A stretch of 64,000 nucleotides of DNA from Candidatus Xianfuyuplasma coldseepsis. GTDB taxonomy: Bacteria; Bacillota_I; Bacilli_A; Izemoplasmatales; Izemoplasmataceae. Below, piece by piece: positions 8,722 through 17,887 of this stretch (positions are counted from its first letter, which is position 1; each line of letters opens with the position of its first letter). A program made the position numbers and the translations under genes. The DNA lies in assembly GCF_014023125.1 (NCBI RefSeq), contig NZ_CP048914.1:1888698-1952697 (forward strand), in the 5' to 3' direction. Below the pieces are notes generated by a model. That model was not told the DNA's origin. It searched no databases and was given only the letters and a program-made list of their open reading frames with translations.

Positions 8722-10062
8722 ATGCTCAAATCCTTTGATACATTCTCCGATTATCTCCGATAGTGTTGGATGGGCATGAATGATATTCCGATACGAATCA
8801 ATTGATATCTTGGTATACATTAATGATCCCACTTCATGAATGAGATCTGCCGCATGAGCACCAATGATATGACATCCAACGAGGACGTTCTCCTCATTAG
8901 CAAGCATCTTAATAAAACCATCGGTTTCATTCATACATTGTGCTTTCGCATTGGTTTTATACATGTATTTGCTTTTGTGATAGGTTGTTCCTTGAAGATC
9001 TTCTTCGGTTTTACCTATAGAAGCTATTTCAGGGAAACTAAAGACAACACTTGGTACCAAATCAAAATTGATATCCATTGGTTGATTTAACATATGACTA
9101 ATCGCCTTGTACCCGTCATACGTTGCCTTATGGGCGAGCATCAATTCACCGTTCACATCACCAATAGCATAGATGTTATCAATTGATGTTTGTTTATTGT
9201 CATTCACGACAATTCCCGAAGCCTGATAATCAATCCCGAGTTGTTCAAGGTTTATTCCGCCAAAATTGGGCTGTCGTCCCGTTGCGAGTAACACATAATC
9301 CGTAGGAATCTCAACGATTCCTTTTTTGGTCTTGACAAATGCCACATACTCATCATCCACTTGACGTATTTCGTCCAGTGTTGCAGATGTATGAATCGTA
9401 AGACCTTTGCGTTTAAAGAGATTTCGTGCGCGTTTTTGTATGTCTTGATCAAGTGGTGGTAAGATCTCTTTTTGATACTCGACGAGTGTCACTTCGGCAT
9501 CAAAATGTTGAAAGATTGATGCCATTTCACATCCAATGACGCCGGCTCCGACGACCAGCAAACGTTTAGGGAATTCATGTAAATCAAGAAGATCTTTGGA
9601 ATCATGAATAATCATTAATGTGTCTCCCTTGAACGGAAACTTACGGACGGACGAACCCGTTGCAATAATGATGTGTTTCGTAGCGAGTTCTGTACCATTA
9701 ACAACGACAGTATTTGCATCCTTGATTGTTGCTGTACCCTGAATCAGTTCCACACCAAGTCGTTTCAATGATGTTTCGATATTGTTCACTTGATGGGATA
9801 CAATGGATTCTTTTCGTTCTTTGATTACATCATAATCAATATTCATGGATTGTATATGAATACCAAAGGTATCTGCTTCTTTCACCTGGGCGATTTGTTT
9901 GGCGTTATGATATAACGCTTTTGTCGGAATGCAACCCCAATTTAAGCATGTACCACCGACGATATTTTCTTCTACTAAGACAACATCCAATCCATGTTCT
10001 TTGGCAAATATGGCAGTATCAAATCCACCTGGACCAGCACCGATAATGACGACATCTCTCAT
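8719..10062 (-). CDS. lpdA: Dihydrolipoyl dehydrogenase (E3 / L-protein)
   Basis: 447 aa. Reoxidises the dihydrolipoyl arm of the H-protein with NAD+. Seen: FAD-binding GAGPGGFDTA at the N-terminus, the redox-active disulfide in GGTCLNWGCIPTK, the NAD-binding GAGVIGCE, a second FAD motif (AIGDVNG) and the C-terminal HAHPTLSE base. Its ATG overlaps the gcvPB stop (ATGA), so it is a dedicated part of the glycine cleavage operon. No 2-oxoacid dehydrogenase complex lies nearby. Confidence 0.96.
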   Translation of the reverse strand: MRDVVIIGAGPGGFDTAIFAKEHGLDVVLVEENIVGGTCLNWGCIPTKALYHNAKQIAQVKEADTFGIHIQSMNIDYDVIKERKESIVSHQVNNIETSLKRLGVELIQGTATIKDANTVVVNGTELATKHIIIATGSSVRKFPFKGDTLMIIHDSKDLLDLHEFPKRLLVVGAGVIGCEMASIFQHFDAEVTLVEYQKEILPPLDQDIQKRARNLFKRKGLTIHTSATLDEIRQVDDEYVAFVKTKKGIVEIPTDYVLLATGRQPNFGGINLEQLGIDYQASGIVVNDNKQTSIDNIYAIGDVNGELMLAHKATYDGYKAISHMLNQPMDINFDLVPSVVFSFPEIASIGKTEEDLQGTTYHKSKYMYKTNAKAQCMNETDGFIKMLANEENVLVGCHIIGAHAADLIHEVGSLMYTKISIDSYRNIIHAHPTLSEIIGECIKGFEH

Positions 10063-11504
10063 AGGAGATCCCGATATTTTACAATAGGTTGGCGTGCAGC
10101 TTTTGCTTCATCTAGACGTTTTACTACTGTAGTATACGGTGCTCCTTTCACCAATTCTGGATTCGTTCTGGCTTCTTCAGCAACTGTCCGCATCACATTG
10201 ATGAAGTGATCAACTGTTTGTTTGCTTTCGGTTTCGGGTGGTTCAATCATCAACGCTTCTTTGATGACGAGTGGGAAATAAATCGTTGGTGGATGAACAT
10301 CGTAATCAAGTAGTCGTTTCGCAATATCAAGCGTTGTTACATGCTGTGTTTTATCACGAAGACCATTGAAGACAAATTCATGTTTACAAACCGATTCAAT
10401 GGGAAGTTCATATACATCTTTCAATGATTCCTTGATGTAATTCGCGTTGAGTACAGACAGTTTTCCAACGTATTCAAAATGTTCTTTGCCAACGGTTAGT
10501 AAATAGGTATATGCTTTGATTACGACACCAAAATTCCCGTAGAAATGGGATATTTGGCCAATGGTTGTGTCATTATCCATCTCGATGTCAAAGCCATTTA
10601 CGGTTTTCACGACAACCGGTTTCGGTAAATACGGACGTAGAAATTCTTTGACGCCAACCGGTCCACTACCTGGTCCGCCACCACCGTGTGGTGTCGAGAA
10701 CGTTTTGTGGAGATTGATGTGCATAATGTCAAAGCCCATATCACCAGGACGAGCAACTCCAAGTATTGGATTCAAGTTTGCTCCATCGTAATATAACAAG
10801 CCACCCGCTTCATGTACCAAACGGGATATTTCTAAAATATCTTTTTCAAAAATTCCGACGGTATTTGGATTGGTAAGCATGATTCCTGCGATTTCGTCAC
10901 TAAGAACCGTTTCCAAATCCTCAATGTGAACAGTACCATCTACATTGGATTTTACTTCAATAATATCGAAACCGGCAACGGCAGCACTTGCTGGATTGGT
11001 TCCATGAGCACTGTCGGGCACAATGACTTTCGTCCGTTTAAAATCACCACGATCATGATGATATTTCTTCATAATCATCAGGCCAACGAGTTCACCATGA
11101 GCACCCGCGTATGGATTTAAAGTAAACTCATCCAGTCCACTTAATTCCGATAGAATTCGCTGCGTTTCATAGTAGATTTCCAAGTTTCCCTGAACGGATT
11201 TAATCGGTTGATAGGGATGCAGATGAAACGCTGGGAGATTACTGATATCTTGATTGATTTTCGGGTTGTATTTCATCGTACATGATCCAAGGGGATAAAA
11301 TCCTTTTTCGATCCCAAAGTTTTTAAAACTAACATTGGTATAATGGCGCAATGTTTCCAGTTCGCTTACTTCCGGTAACAACAAATCGTCTTCACGACAT
11401 AATCCCGGATTAATTTTATGTTCAGGAATGTCATAATTTGGTAGACTATATCCTTTTCTCTCTGGAGTGGATAAATCAAATATCAATTTATCGTAATACA
11501 TCAT
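10059..11504 (-). CDS. gcvPB: Glycine dehydrogenase (decarboxylating) subunit 2
   Basis: 481 aa, the PLP-binding half of the split P-protein. The PLP lysine lies in INLHKTFSTPHGGGGPG; HGTNPASAA is also typical. With GcvPA it decarboxylates glycine and passes the aminomethyl group to lipoyl-GcvH. ATGA overlap with gcvPA upstream and with lpd downstream. Confidence 0.97.
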   Translation of the reverse strand: MMYYDKLIFDLSTPERKGYSLPNYDIPEHKINPGLCREDDLLLPEVSELETLRHYTNVSFKNFGIEKGFYPLGSCTMKYNPKINQDISNLPAFHLHPYQPIKSVQGNLEIYYETQRILSELSGLDEFTLNPYAGAHGELVGLMIMKKYHHDRGDFKRTKVIVPDSAHGTNPASAAVAGFDIIEVKSNVDGTVHIEDLETVLSDEIAGIMLTNPNTVGIFEKDILEISRLVHEAGGLLYYDGANLNPILGVARPGDMGFDIMHINLHKTFSTPHGGGGPGSGPVGVKEFLRPYLPKPVVVKTVNGFDIEMDNDTTIGQISHFYGNFGVVIKAYTYLLTVGKEHFEYVGKLSVLNANYIKESLKDVYELPIESVCKHEFVFNGLRDKTQHVTTLDIAKRLLDYDVHPPTIYFPLVIKEALMIEPPETESKQTVDHFINVMRTVAEEARTNPELVKGAPYTTVVKRLDEAKAARQPIVKYRDLL

Positions 11505-12829
11505 AATCCCTCCAATACTGTCACAAAGCGATCAATATCGGCTTTGCTTCGTTTTTCTGTTGCACTAAACAAATAGAGGTCTTTCATGGAGGAATCCAAA
11601 CGCTCTAAGGCCAAAGGTCCAACAAAACCAGCATCAAAACAGACGTCTTCTAGGACCGTTGGATCAACACTTGAACGGAGAACGACATCTTTGAAGAACG
11701 GCTGTTTAAAAACACCTTTAAAGGATGTTTTTTGTTCCAGTTGATTCGCAAGATAATGCGTTGCATTAACCGATTTTTGTTGCGCTTCACGGATTCCTTG
11801 TTTTCCCATAACGGTTGCGTATATGGTAACAAATAATGCTAGTAAACTTTGATTGGAACAGATGTTCGAGTTGGCTTTTTCCCGACGAATATGTTGTTCA
11901 CGCGCTTGCAATGTTAAAACAAAAGCACGTTTTCCATCACTATCGGTTGTGACACCACAGATTCGACCTGGCATTTTCCGCATAAGTTTAGTAGTCGTTG
12001 CTAAATAGCCAATATATGGTCCACCAAATGATAGTGGAACGCCAAGACTCTGACAATCTCCTACGGCAATGTCAGCACCAAATTCACCGGGTGCTTTTAA
12101 GATGGATAAACTGCTGATATCACTATTCACTATGAACAAACCTTTGGTTTCATCCAAGATGGCACGATAGGGTGTAAGATCTTCAATGATGCCATACATG
12201 TTTGGACTTTGCACAATGATTCCTGCATATTCTTTACTATTTTTCTGGGTGAAATCATCCACATCAGTAACACCATTTTTCATTGCCACAAATTCGACCT
12301 TTAACCCACGATAATGCGCATAGGTATTGATGACATTAATGATGTTTGGATTGACAGTTTTTGATACGAGGATCTGTGAGCGTTTTTTGGCATTTGTTGC
12401 CATAAACATCGCTTCCGCAGTAGCTGTAGCACCATCGTACATCGATGCATTGGAGACATCCATTTTTGTTAGTTCTGTAATGACACTCTGAAACTCAAAT
12501 ATATACTGCAAAGTCCCCTGCGATATCTCCGGTTGATATGGTGTATACGACGTCAAAAATTCTTGTCGTTCGACAAGATGACGAAGAATACTTGGTGTGT
12601 AATGATCATATGCACCAGCACCAACAAATGGGATGAGCACATTATTTTTTTGTGCCAGTTCTTCAAACCGTTGATAGATTTCTAATTCACTATGAGACTG
12701 TGGTACATCCAAATCCAAGCCTTTTAAAGAATCAGGTATTTCAAGAAACAAGTCATTGATGTCAGAAACACCAATAACTTGTAGCATTTGTTCAATATCT
12801 AGCTTGGTATGGGGCAGATATTTAAACAT
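11501..12829 (-). CDS. gcvPA: Glycine dehydrogenase (decarboxylating) subunit 1
   Basis: 442 aa, the non-PLP-binding partner in the two-subunit P-protein usual in Bacillota. Family motifs include AGAYDHYTPSI, TPYQPEISQGTLQ and CGVTTDSDG. The start follows AGGAGGCACCT. It lies 9 bp after gcvH. Confidence 0.97.
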   Translation of the reverse strand: MFKYLPHTKLDIEQMLQVIGVSDINDLFLEIPDSLKGLDLDVPQSHSELEIYQRFEELAQKNNVLIPFVGAGAYDHYTPSILRHLVERQEFLTSYTPYQPEISQGTLQYIFEFQSVITELTKMDVSNASMYDGATATAEAMFMATNAKKRSQILVSKTVNPNIINVINTYAHYRGLKVEFVAMKNGVTDVDDFTQKNSKEYAGIIVQSPNMYGIIEDLTPYRAILDETKGLFIVNSDISSLSILKAPGEFGADIAVGDCQSLGVPLSFGGPYIGYLATTTKLMRKMPGRICGVTTDSDGKRAFVLTLQAREQHIRREKANSNICSNQSLLALFVTIYATVMGKQGIREAQQKSVNATHYLANQLEQKTSFKGVFKQPFFKDVVLRSSVDPTVLEDVCFDAGFVGPLALERLDSSMKDLYLFSATEKRSKADIDRFVTVLEGL

Positions 12830-12838
12830 AGGTGCCTC

Positions 12839-13216
12839 CTACTCGCAAATGTCTTCGTATTCTTCAGCTGATAATAAATCGTTTAATTCTGTTTCGTCTT
12901 CAAAATCCAGTTTTACAATCCAATTTTCATAAGGATCTTCATTAATCAATTCAGGACTATCTTCCAAATCATCGTTGACAACAACGATGGTTCCAGTAAG
13001 TGGTGAAATAACATCACTTGCAGCTTTAACACTCTCAATCGCGCTAAATTCTTCTCCTGCTTCGATGGTTGTCTCTTCTTCAGGAAGTTCTACAAACACA
13101 ATTTCTCCGAGACTTTCTTGGGCGTAATCCGTAATCCCGATATACGCAAATCCATCTTCCACTTTTACCCATTCATGGGTGTTCGTATAATACAATCCTT
13201 TTACAATTTTGCTCAT
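12839..13216 (-). CDS. gcvH: Glycine cleavage system H protein
   Basis: 125 aa lipoyl carrier. The lipoylated lysine is in SAIESVKAASDV; the N-terminal THEWV and the acidic C-terminus are standard. It is the shuttling substrate for GcvP, GcvT and Lpd, and the substrate to be lipoylated by the fused ligase/synthase encoded at the head of this operon. Confidence 0.97.
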   Translation of the reverse strand: MSKIVKGLYYTNTHEWVKVEDGFAYIGITDYAQESLGEIVFVELPEEETTIEAGEEFSAIESVKAASDVISPLTGTIVVVNDDLEDSPELINEDPYENWIVKLDFEDETELNDLLSAEEYEDICE

Positions 13217-13228
13217 TTTTGTCCTCCT

Positions 13229-14317
13229 CTATTTCTTATAGTTTTTATTATAAAACTTTTTCGTTCTGACAACAACACTTTTTCGTTTTCCACGAATATC
13301 AACCGTTAATTTTGTTCCCCGTTTATCATAAGGACGATCAATCAGGGCCAATGCAACGGTTTCATTTGTACTTGGGGACTTGTATCCCGTGGTAACAACA
13401 CCAACCACCGTATCCTCGTGATATACCTCGTATCCATGTCGCAATATTCCTTTATCCATCATGGTTAATCCACATAGTCGTCGCAACGTTCCTTGTTCTT
13501 GTTGTTGTACTAATGCATCACGGCCGATGAAGTCTTGACGATCCAATTTAACCGCAAAGGATAATCCAGCCTCAAGTGGAGTAATGGTAGGGCTTAGTTC
13601 ATTACCATAAAGCGGTAAAGCCACTTCAAATCGTAATGTATCCCGGGCACCAAGGCCAATCGGAGCAATTTGATTGCCCCCTGTAACTAGCAATTGTTCC
13701 CAAATCAACTCAATATCTTGATGGGCACCATAGATTTCAAATCCATCTTCTCCCGTATATCCGGTTCGAGATACCAAGAATGTCATTCCATCAATGGGTA
13801 TCATTTGGGATGTAAAAAAGGTAATTTGATTCAAGTCGTATTGCGTAAGTTTTTGCAACACATGTTGCGCTAACGGACCTTGTAACGCAACTTCACTAAA
13901 ATTATCCGATTCATTGGTGACACGACAATCAAAATGATTTTGCTCCAATACCCAAGCATAATCTTTATCTACGTTTGATGCATTAACGACCAGTAAAAAG
14001 TGATCTTCAGCAAAGCGATACACCAGCAAATCATCGACAACACCACCATCGGGATAACACATCATCCCATATAACACCTGATGATCATCCATTGCTGCTA
14101 CATCATTGGTAAAAATGTAATCAACAAGGTGCAATGCTTCCTTACCACGAACACATATTTCGCCCATATGCGATACATCAAATAGTCCACATTTTTCACG
14201 AACATATCCATGCTCTTCGGTAATAGAAGTATAGGAAATGGGCATTTCCCATCCTGCAAAGTCAACCATTTTAGCACCTAAATCTATGTGTTTCTGATAC
14301 AGCGCTGTTTGTTTCAT
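13229..14317 (-). CDS. gcvT: Aminomethyltransferase (T-protein)
   Basis: 362 aa. Transfers the aminomethyl carbon from the H-protein to tetrahydrofolate, releasing ammonia. Full length, with the N-terminal MVDFAGWEMPI, VSHMGEI and TGYTGEDGFEIY of the family and the C-terminal barrel (GLGARDTLR, YKSPS). AAAGGAGAGTCGGA precedes the start; the ATG overlaps the stop of the fusion gene before it. Confidence 0.97.
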   Translation of the reverse strand: MKQTALYQKHIDLGAKMVDFAGWEMPISYTSITEEHGYVREKCGLFDVSHMGEICVRGKEALHLVDYIFTNDVAAMDDHQVLYGMMCYPDGGVVDDLLVYRFAEDHFLLVVNASNVDKDYAWVLEQNHFDCRVTNESDNFSEVALQGPLAQHVLQKLTQYDLNQITFFTSQMIPIDGMTFLVSRTGYTGEDGFEIYGAHQDIELIWEQLLVTGGNQIAPIGLGARDTLRFEVALPLYGNELSPTITPLEAGLSFAVKLDRQDFIGRDALVQQQEQGTLRRLCGLTMMDKGILRHGYEVYHEDTVVGVVTTGYKSPSTNETVALALIDRPYDKRGTKLTVDIRGKRKSVVVRTKKFYNKNYKK

Positions 14318-16161
14318 TCCGACTCTCCTTTGAATTGTTTATGTGCTTCATAGCTACTTCGAACCATTGGTCCTGAAGCAACAAACTGGAATCCCAACTG
14401 TTTACCAATATCTTTGTAATCGGCAAATGTCTCTAGCGATATATACTCATCGACTTCACGATGATTTTTCGATGGTTGCAAGTATTGGCCAATCGTCAAA
14501 ATATCACAACCAACTGCTCGTAAGTCTTTCATTAACGAAATCACTTCTTCTTTGGTCTCACCAATTCCAAGCATAATCCCTGATTTGGTTAAGATACTCG
14601 AATCAATTTCTTTCACGCGCTTGAGTAATGTTAGACTACGCTGATAATTGGCACGATCACGAAATCCAGGATAAATCCGTTCAATCGTCTCTACATTATG
14701 ATTAATGACATCCGGTTTTGCATCAACAACGCGTTTAATTGATACATAATCTCCCATAAAATCTGGTACCAAAACCTCAATGGTCGTATCGGGTGCGCCT
14801 TGCTGAATGGTTTTAATGACGTCAACAAAATGACTACTTCCATAATCACCACGTAAATCATCCCTTGTCACGGAGGTAATCACAACGTGCTGTAGTTTCA
14901 TTAATTTTACCGCTCGTAATATATTATTCGGTTCTTCTTTATCCACTGCCAGAGGTCGTCCTTGAGCAACATCACAAAATGCACAATTTCGGGTACACCT
15001 TGTACCGAGAATCATAAATGTTGCCGTTTTATGACTAAAACACTCCATCTGATTGGGACAACTAGCTTCCTGGCAAACCGTATGTAAATTATGCTGTTCA
15101 AGCAATGCTCTAATTTTCTTTGTCTGACGGTTTAAATCTTTTAAATCGACTTTCAAGTAATCTGGTTTTTCCTTTTGCTTTTTCGTTCTTTTCCCAAAAA
15201 TTAGTTCGAGAAATTCACCTCGTTTTAATCCATGAAAATACAATCGAACTCTATGTTGCTTCGTAACATCTACAAATGCTTGACGAGTAAACGCAACATC
15301 ACGAAATGCCATTTCAAACTCACGAACATTCTGTAGACTGAAAAAATCTCCAGTGATTCTCAATTGTTGCACATGATTGTGTTTGACATCGATATGCACA
15401 GTGTAATTACCTGAATCAAATTTCATCGTCCTTTCGAATGAAAACTTGGGATTCTTTCCATAATTCCATTCATCGGTATGAAATTTCTGCTCATATTGGT
15501 GTATACGATCAAGATCCAGCTCTCGTAACGGCATGGATTCTGTCGCAATCTCCTGTACCAGATGTTGATACAGTTCATCCTTTGTCAAATCAGTAATTGT
15601 ACCAATATTGATAACACGACTCTCGACACTGGAAATCGCATGTTTTGTTAATTTGGATTTGTCCGGCGTTAATGCCCCGATTAAATGTTCCATATTTGAA
15701 TCAAATAATATCGTACCATGAACGACTAGCTTATCCTTATATATATATTCAGCGTTGCCGCTAAATTTACGACCGTTAACCAAAATATCATTACGACCAG
15801 TAAATTCGGCATTAATTTGCACCTTGTGCAACGCATTAATAATATGATTTACGTGCGTCTTAAAAATATCAGGATGATTCTTTTTTTTAGTAATGAACGA
15901 AAACTGAAAACACCCAGGGTCCGTATACACAGCTCCCCCACCACTATTCCGTCGAACGACCTGAATATGGTTAGTATCTACATATTCCTGATCCAATTCA
16001 ACACTTGTAACTTGATGACGACCAATCATAACCGTAGGATCTACAGTCCATAGTAAGAAAACGTCTTGATCATGTGAAAAATCTTTGATTAAATACTCTT
16101 CAAGCCCAAAGTAAAAAGCACATGTATGAATCGTATTCTCCGTTGTATCAATATACAGCAT
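14314..16161 (-). CDS. Lipoate-protein ligase / lipoyl synthase fusion (LplA-LipA)
   Basis: 615 aa, about the sum of both enzymes. Residues 1-330 are a lipoate/octanoate-protein ligase: RRNSGGGAVY, GRKFSGNAEY, the catalytic-lysine region DKLVVHGTILFD, then the accessory domain. Residues about 333-615 are a radical-SAM lipoyl synthase: KPDYLKV, the auxiliary-cluster CQEASCPNQMEC (about 362), the SAM-cluster CTRNCAFC (about 390) and the terminal RSSY. Known roles: the ligase loads lipoate or octanoate onto GcvH; LipA inserts two sulfurs into octanoyl-GcvH. In one chain it could scavenge octanoate and finish the cofactor in place (inference). No frame break is visible, and the linker near 320-333 is in frame. 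It leads the gcv operon. Confidence 0.93.
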   Translation of the reverse strand: MLYIDTTENTIHTCAFYFGLEEYLIKDFSHDQDVFLLWTVDPTVMIGRHQVTSVELDQEYVDTNHIQVVRRNSGGGAVYTDPGCFQFSFITKKKNHPDIFKTHVNHIINALHKVQINAEFTGRNDILVNGRKFSGNAEYIYKDKLVVHGTILFDSNMEHLIGALTPDKSKLTKHAISSVESRVINIGTITDLTKDELYQHLVQEIATESMPLRELDLDRIHQYEQKFHTDEWNYGKNPKFSFERTMKFDSGNYTVHIDVKHNHVQQLRITGDFFSLQNVREFEMAFRDVAFTRQAFVDVTKQHRVRLYFHGLKRGEFLELIFGKRTKKQKEKPDYLKVDLKDLNRQTKKIRALLEQHNLHTVCQEASCPNQMECFSHKTATFMILGTRCTRNCAFCDVAQGRPLAVDKEEPNNILRAVKLMKLQHVVITSVTRDDLRGDYGSSHFVDVIKTIQQGAPDTTIEVLVPDFMGDYVSIKRVVDAKPDVINHNVETIERIYPGFRDRANYQRSLTLLKRVKEIDSSILTKSGIMLGIGETKEEVISLMKDLRAVGCDILTIGQYLQPSKNHREVDEYISLETFADYKDIGKQLGFQFVASGPMVRSSYEAHKQFKGESE

Positions 16162-16184
16162 TTAACCACCATCTTTCTACCATT

Positions 16185-16212
16185 ATGATACCATATAAAT
16201 TATTGAATACAA
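16185..16212 (-). promoter_or_regulatory. Promoter of the glycine cleavage operon
   Basis: TTGTAT (16207-16212), 16-bp spacer, extended -10 TGGTATCAT (TATCAT at 16185-16190). The leader to the first ATG is under 25 nt, which leaves no room for a glycine riboswitch. Confidence 0.72.
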
Positions 16213-16223
16213 GCGTTTTCCGC

Positions 16224-16255
16224 ACAAAAAAAACAGAGGTAAATACCTCTGTTTA
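16224..16255 (-). terminator. Terminator of the HU-domain gene
   Basis: AAACAGAGGTATTTACCTCTG followed by eight T on the minus strand, overlapping the stop codon of the gene upstream. Separates it from the gcv promoter. Confidence 0.88.
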
Positions 16256-17788
16256 TTCTTCGTTTACATCGTCTTTGAAAACGTCATCAAACCGGAATCG
16301 AACCTGGTGATGTGCAGGTACAATAATCTTCTCATTTGTTTGTGGATTTACAGCCTCTTTTTCTGGCATTTCGATTGTGGTAAAGAATCCTAATCCAGGC
16401 AATTCTACCTCATCTCGATTAGCCAAAGCTTCTTTTACAACTTCAGCAAAGTATTTTAAAAACTTGTTGGCCTTATTTTTACTTAAATCAGTTGTTTCTT
16501 CCATCAGTTCAATAAAGTCTTTTTTTGTTTTGGTAACAATTTTAGCTTTTTTGGGTTTCTTTGGTTTTGGTTTAGGTTCCTCTTTAGTTTCCTCTTTAGG
16601 TTCCTCTTTAGTTTCTTCCTCAGGTTCTTCCTCAAGTTCTTCCTCAGGTTCTTCCTCAGGTTCTTCCTCAAGTTCTTCCTCAGGTTCTTCCTCAGGTTTT
16701 TCTTCAGGTTCTTCTTCAGGTTCTTCTTCAGGTTCTTCCTCAGGTTTTTCTTCAGGTTCTTCTTTAGGTTCTATTGTGTCCTCAACAACAGGTTCTGGAG
16801 TTGATTCTGGTGCTGGTTCTTCAGCTATGACTTCTTCGACAACTGGTTCTTCTTTTGGTTCAATTTCAGGAGCGACTACCGGTTCTTCACCATCATCATC
16901 AACCAGATCTGTTTCGATACCAAAAGCGTCCAAAAACTGTTTGAATGGTTGGAACTCTACAGTGTTGTGTGCCTCTACATGAACCATCGCATCTACTGTA
17001 GCATCATATTCATCGTGTTCATCAATATGAACTTTCGAGAAACGACCGAAATTTGCAATTTTAACAACATCATCTTCGACCACTGTTTCCTTGATTGTTT
17101 CTAAGAATGCATTGACAAACGATCGAGCATCATTTTGACTAAGTCCTGTTTGTTTTGATAAAAGGATAACCAGCTCCGTTTTATTTAGTTTATCAGCACG
17201 TTGCTTGTGTTCTTTGAGTGCTTCTCTTTCAATTTCATGCTGCTCGATTTGTGCCATTTCTTGTTTCATTTCACGGCGTTGTTCACGTTTTGATTTTTGG
17301 TTGTCAAATGCTTCGAAAACTTTATCTTTGAGGGATACAAAAAAGTCACCAATAGTAGACCAAAAATCATTTAATGAGCGTTGTACAGATTGGAGGATAG
17401 TTTCATTGTTTGGGTTGTGTGATTGTTTTCCTTGGCGTAGTTTCGCGTACAGTTCTTCACGTGATATTTCGGTAATTTCGACCGTTTCTTGTTCTAGTGA
17501 ACGGCGGTATTCCGATACGGATAATAACTTCGATTCTTTATGCGCAAATTCATAGAAGACGCGACCGGTGATAAGAAATATTATAGTACCAAAAAATAAT
17601 GGAAGTAATGAAAAACGGAAAAATGGGGCATCATCACGAATACAGACAAATGTATTCACTGCTTGACAGTCAATTTTCCCAAGTAGCATTCCAAAGAATA
17701 AGTCAATTAAGAATAGGATGAAAAAAATCGCACTAAATATGAATGCTATTTTCATGAATTTTTCATAGAAGATTTGTGTTTTAGACAT
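16253..17788 (-). CDS. Membrane-anchored protein with two HU-like DNA-binding domains and acidic E/P linker
   Basis: 511 aa from the second ATG (5 nt from GAGGTG). Two N-terminal transmembrane helices (about 14-37 and 60-80) enclose a short outside loop with two cysteines (42 and 50 from the first ATG). Then a basic coiled-coil-like stretch (about 165-200), HU-like domain 1 (about 199-288, LNKTELVILLSKQTGLS), an acidic linker of four-residue repeats (EEEP and variants), a basic KPKPKKPKKAK patch, and HU-like domain 2 (about 418-505), which keeps the DNA-arm signature NPQTNEKI. HU1 lacks it. Topology puts both HU domains in the cytoplasm. I infer a nucleoid-to-membrane tether or organiser; no family name known to me. 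Confidence 0.85.
   Translation of the reverse strand: MSKTQIFYEKFMKIAFIFSAIFFILFLIDLFFGMLLGKIDCQAVNTFVCIRDDAPFFRFSLLPLFFGTIIFLITGRVFYEFAHKESKLLSVSEYRRSLEQETVEITEISREELYAKLRQGKQSHNPNNETILQSVQRSLNDFWSTIGDFFVSLKDKVFEAFDNQKSKREQRREMKQEMAQIEQHEIEREALKEHKQRADKLNKTELVILLSKQTGLSQNDARSFVNAFLETIKETVVEDDVVKIANFGRFSKVHIDEHDEYDATVDAMVHVEAHNTVEFQPFKQFLDAFGIETDLVDDDGEEPVVAPEIEPKEEPVVEEVIAEEPAPESTPEPVVEDTIEPKEEPEEKPEEEPEEEPEEEPEEKPEEEPEEELEEEPEEEPEEELEEEPEEETKEEPKEETKEEPKPKPKKPKKAKIVTKTKKDFIELMEETTDLSKNKANKFLKYFAEVVKEALANRDEVELPGLGFFTTIEMPEKEAVNPQTNEKIIVPAHHQVRFRFDDVFKDDVNEE
16590..16770. repeat. 12-bp tandem repeats encoding the E/P linker
   Basis: Units of GGTTCTTCCTCA with single-base variants (AGTTCTTCCTCA, GGTTTTTCTTCA) run for about 15 copies, coding for EEEP-type tetrads. 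Prone to slippage, so linker length may vary between strains. On the plus strand it makes a false serine-rich reading frame. Confidence 0.9.
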
Positions 17789-17806
17789 CATATCACCTCA
17801 ATAGTC

Positions 17807-17835
17807 ATTGTACCCTATGAAAATTAAAAAAGCAA
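17807..17835 (-). promoter_or_regulatory. Promoter of the HU-domain gene
   Basis: TTGCTT (17830-17835), 17-bp spacer, TACAAT (17807-17812) on the minus strand, just after the terminator of the preceding gene. Confidence 0.6.
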
Positions 17836-17838
17836 ACA

Positions 17839-17866
17839 AAAATGGTCAAATGTTGACCATTTTTTA
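17839..17866 (-). terminator. Terminator after the B3/B4 gene
   Basis: AAATGGTCAACATTTGACCATTT on the minus strand, with a short T-rich tail. Confidence 0.75.
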
Positions 17867-17887
17867 ATTCTCGGTGGCTCTAAGTGG

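Noticed and set aside
16377-16982. Plus-strand Ser/Gly-rich open frame of 201 codons
   Set aside because: It is the complement of the E/P repeat in the HU protein; no ribosome site and pure repeat composition.
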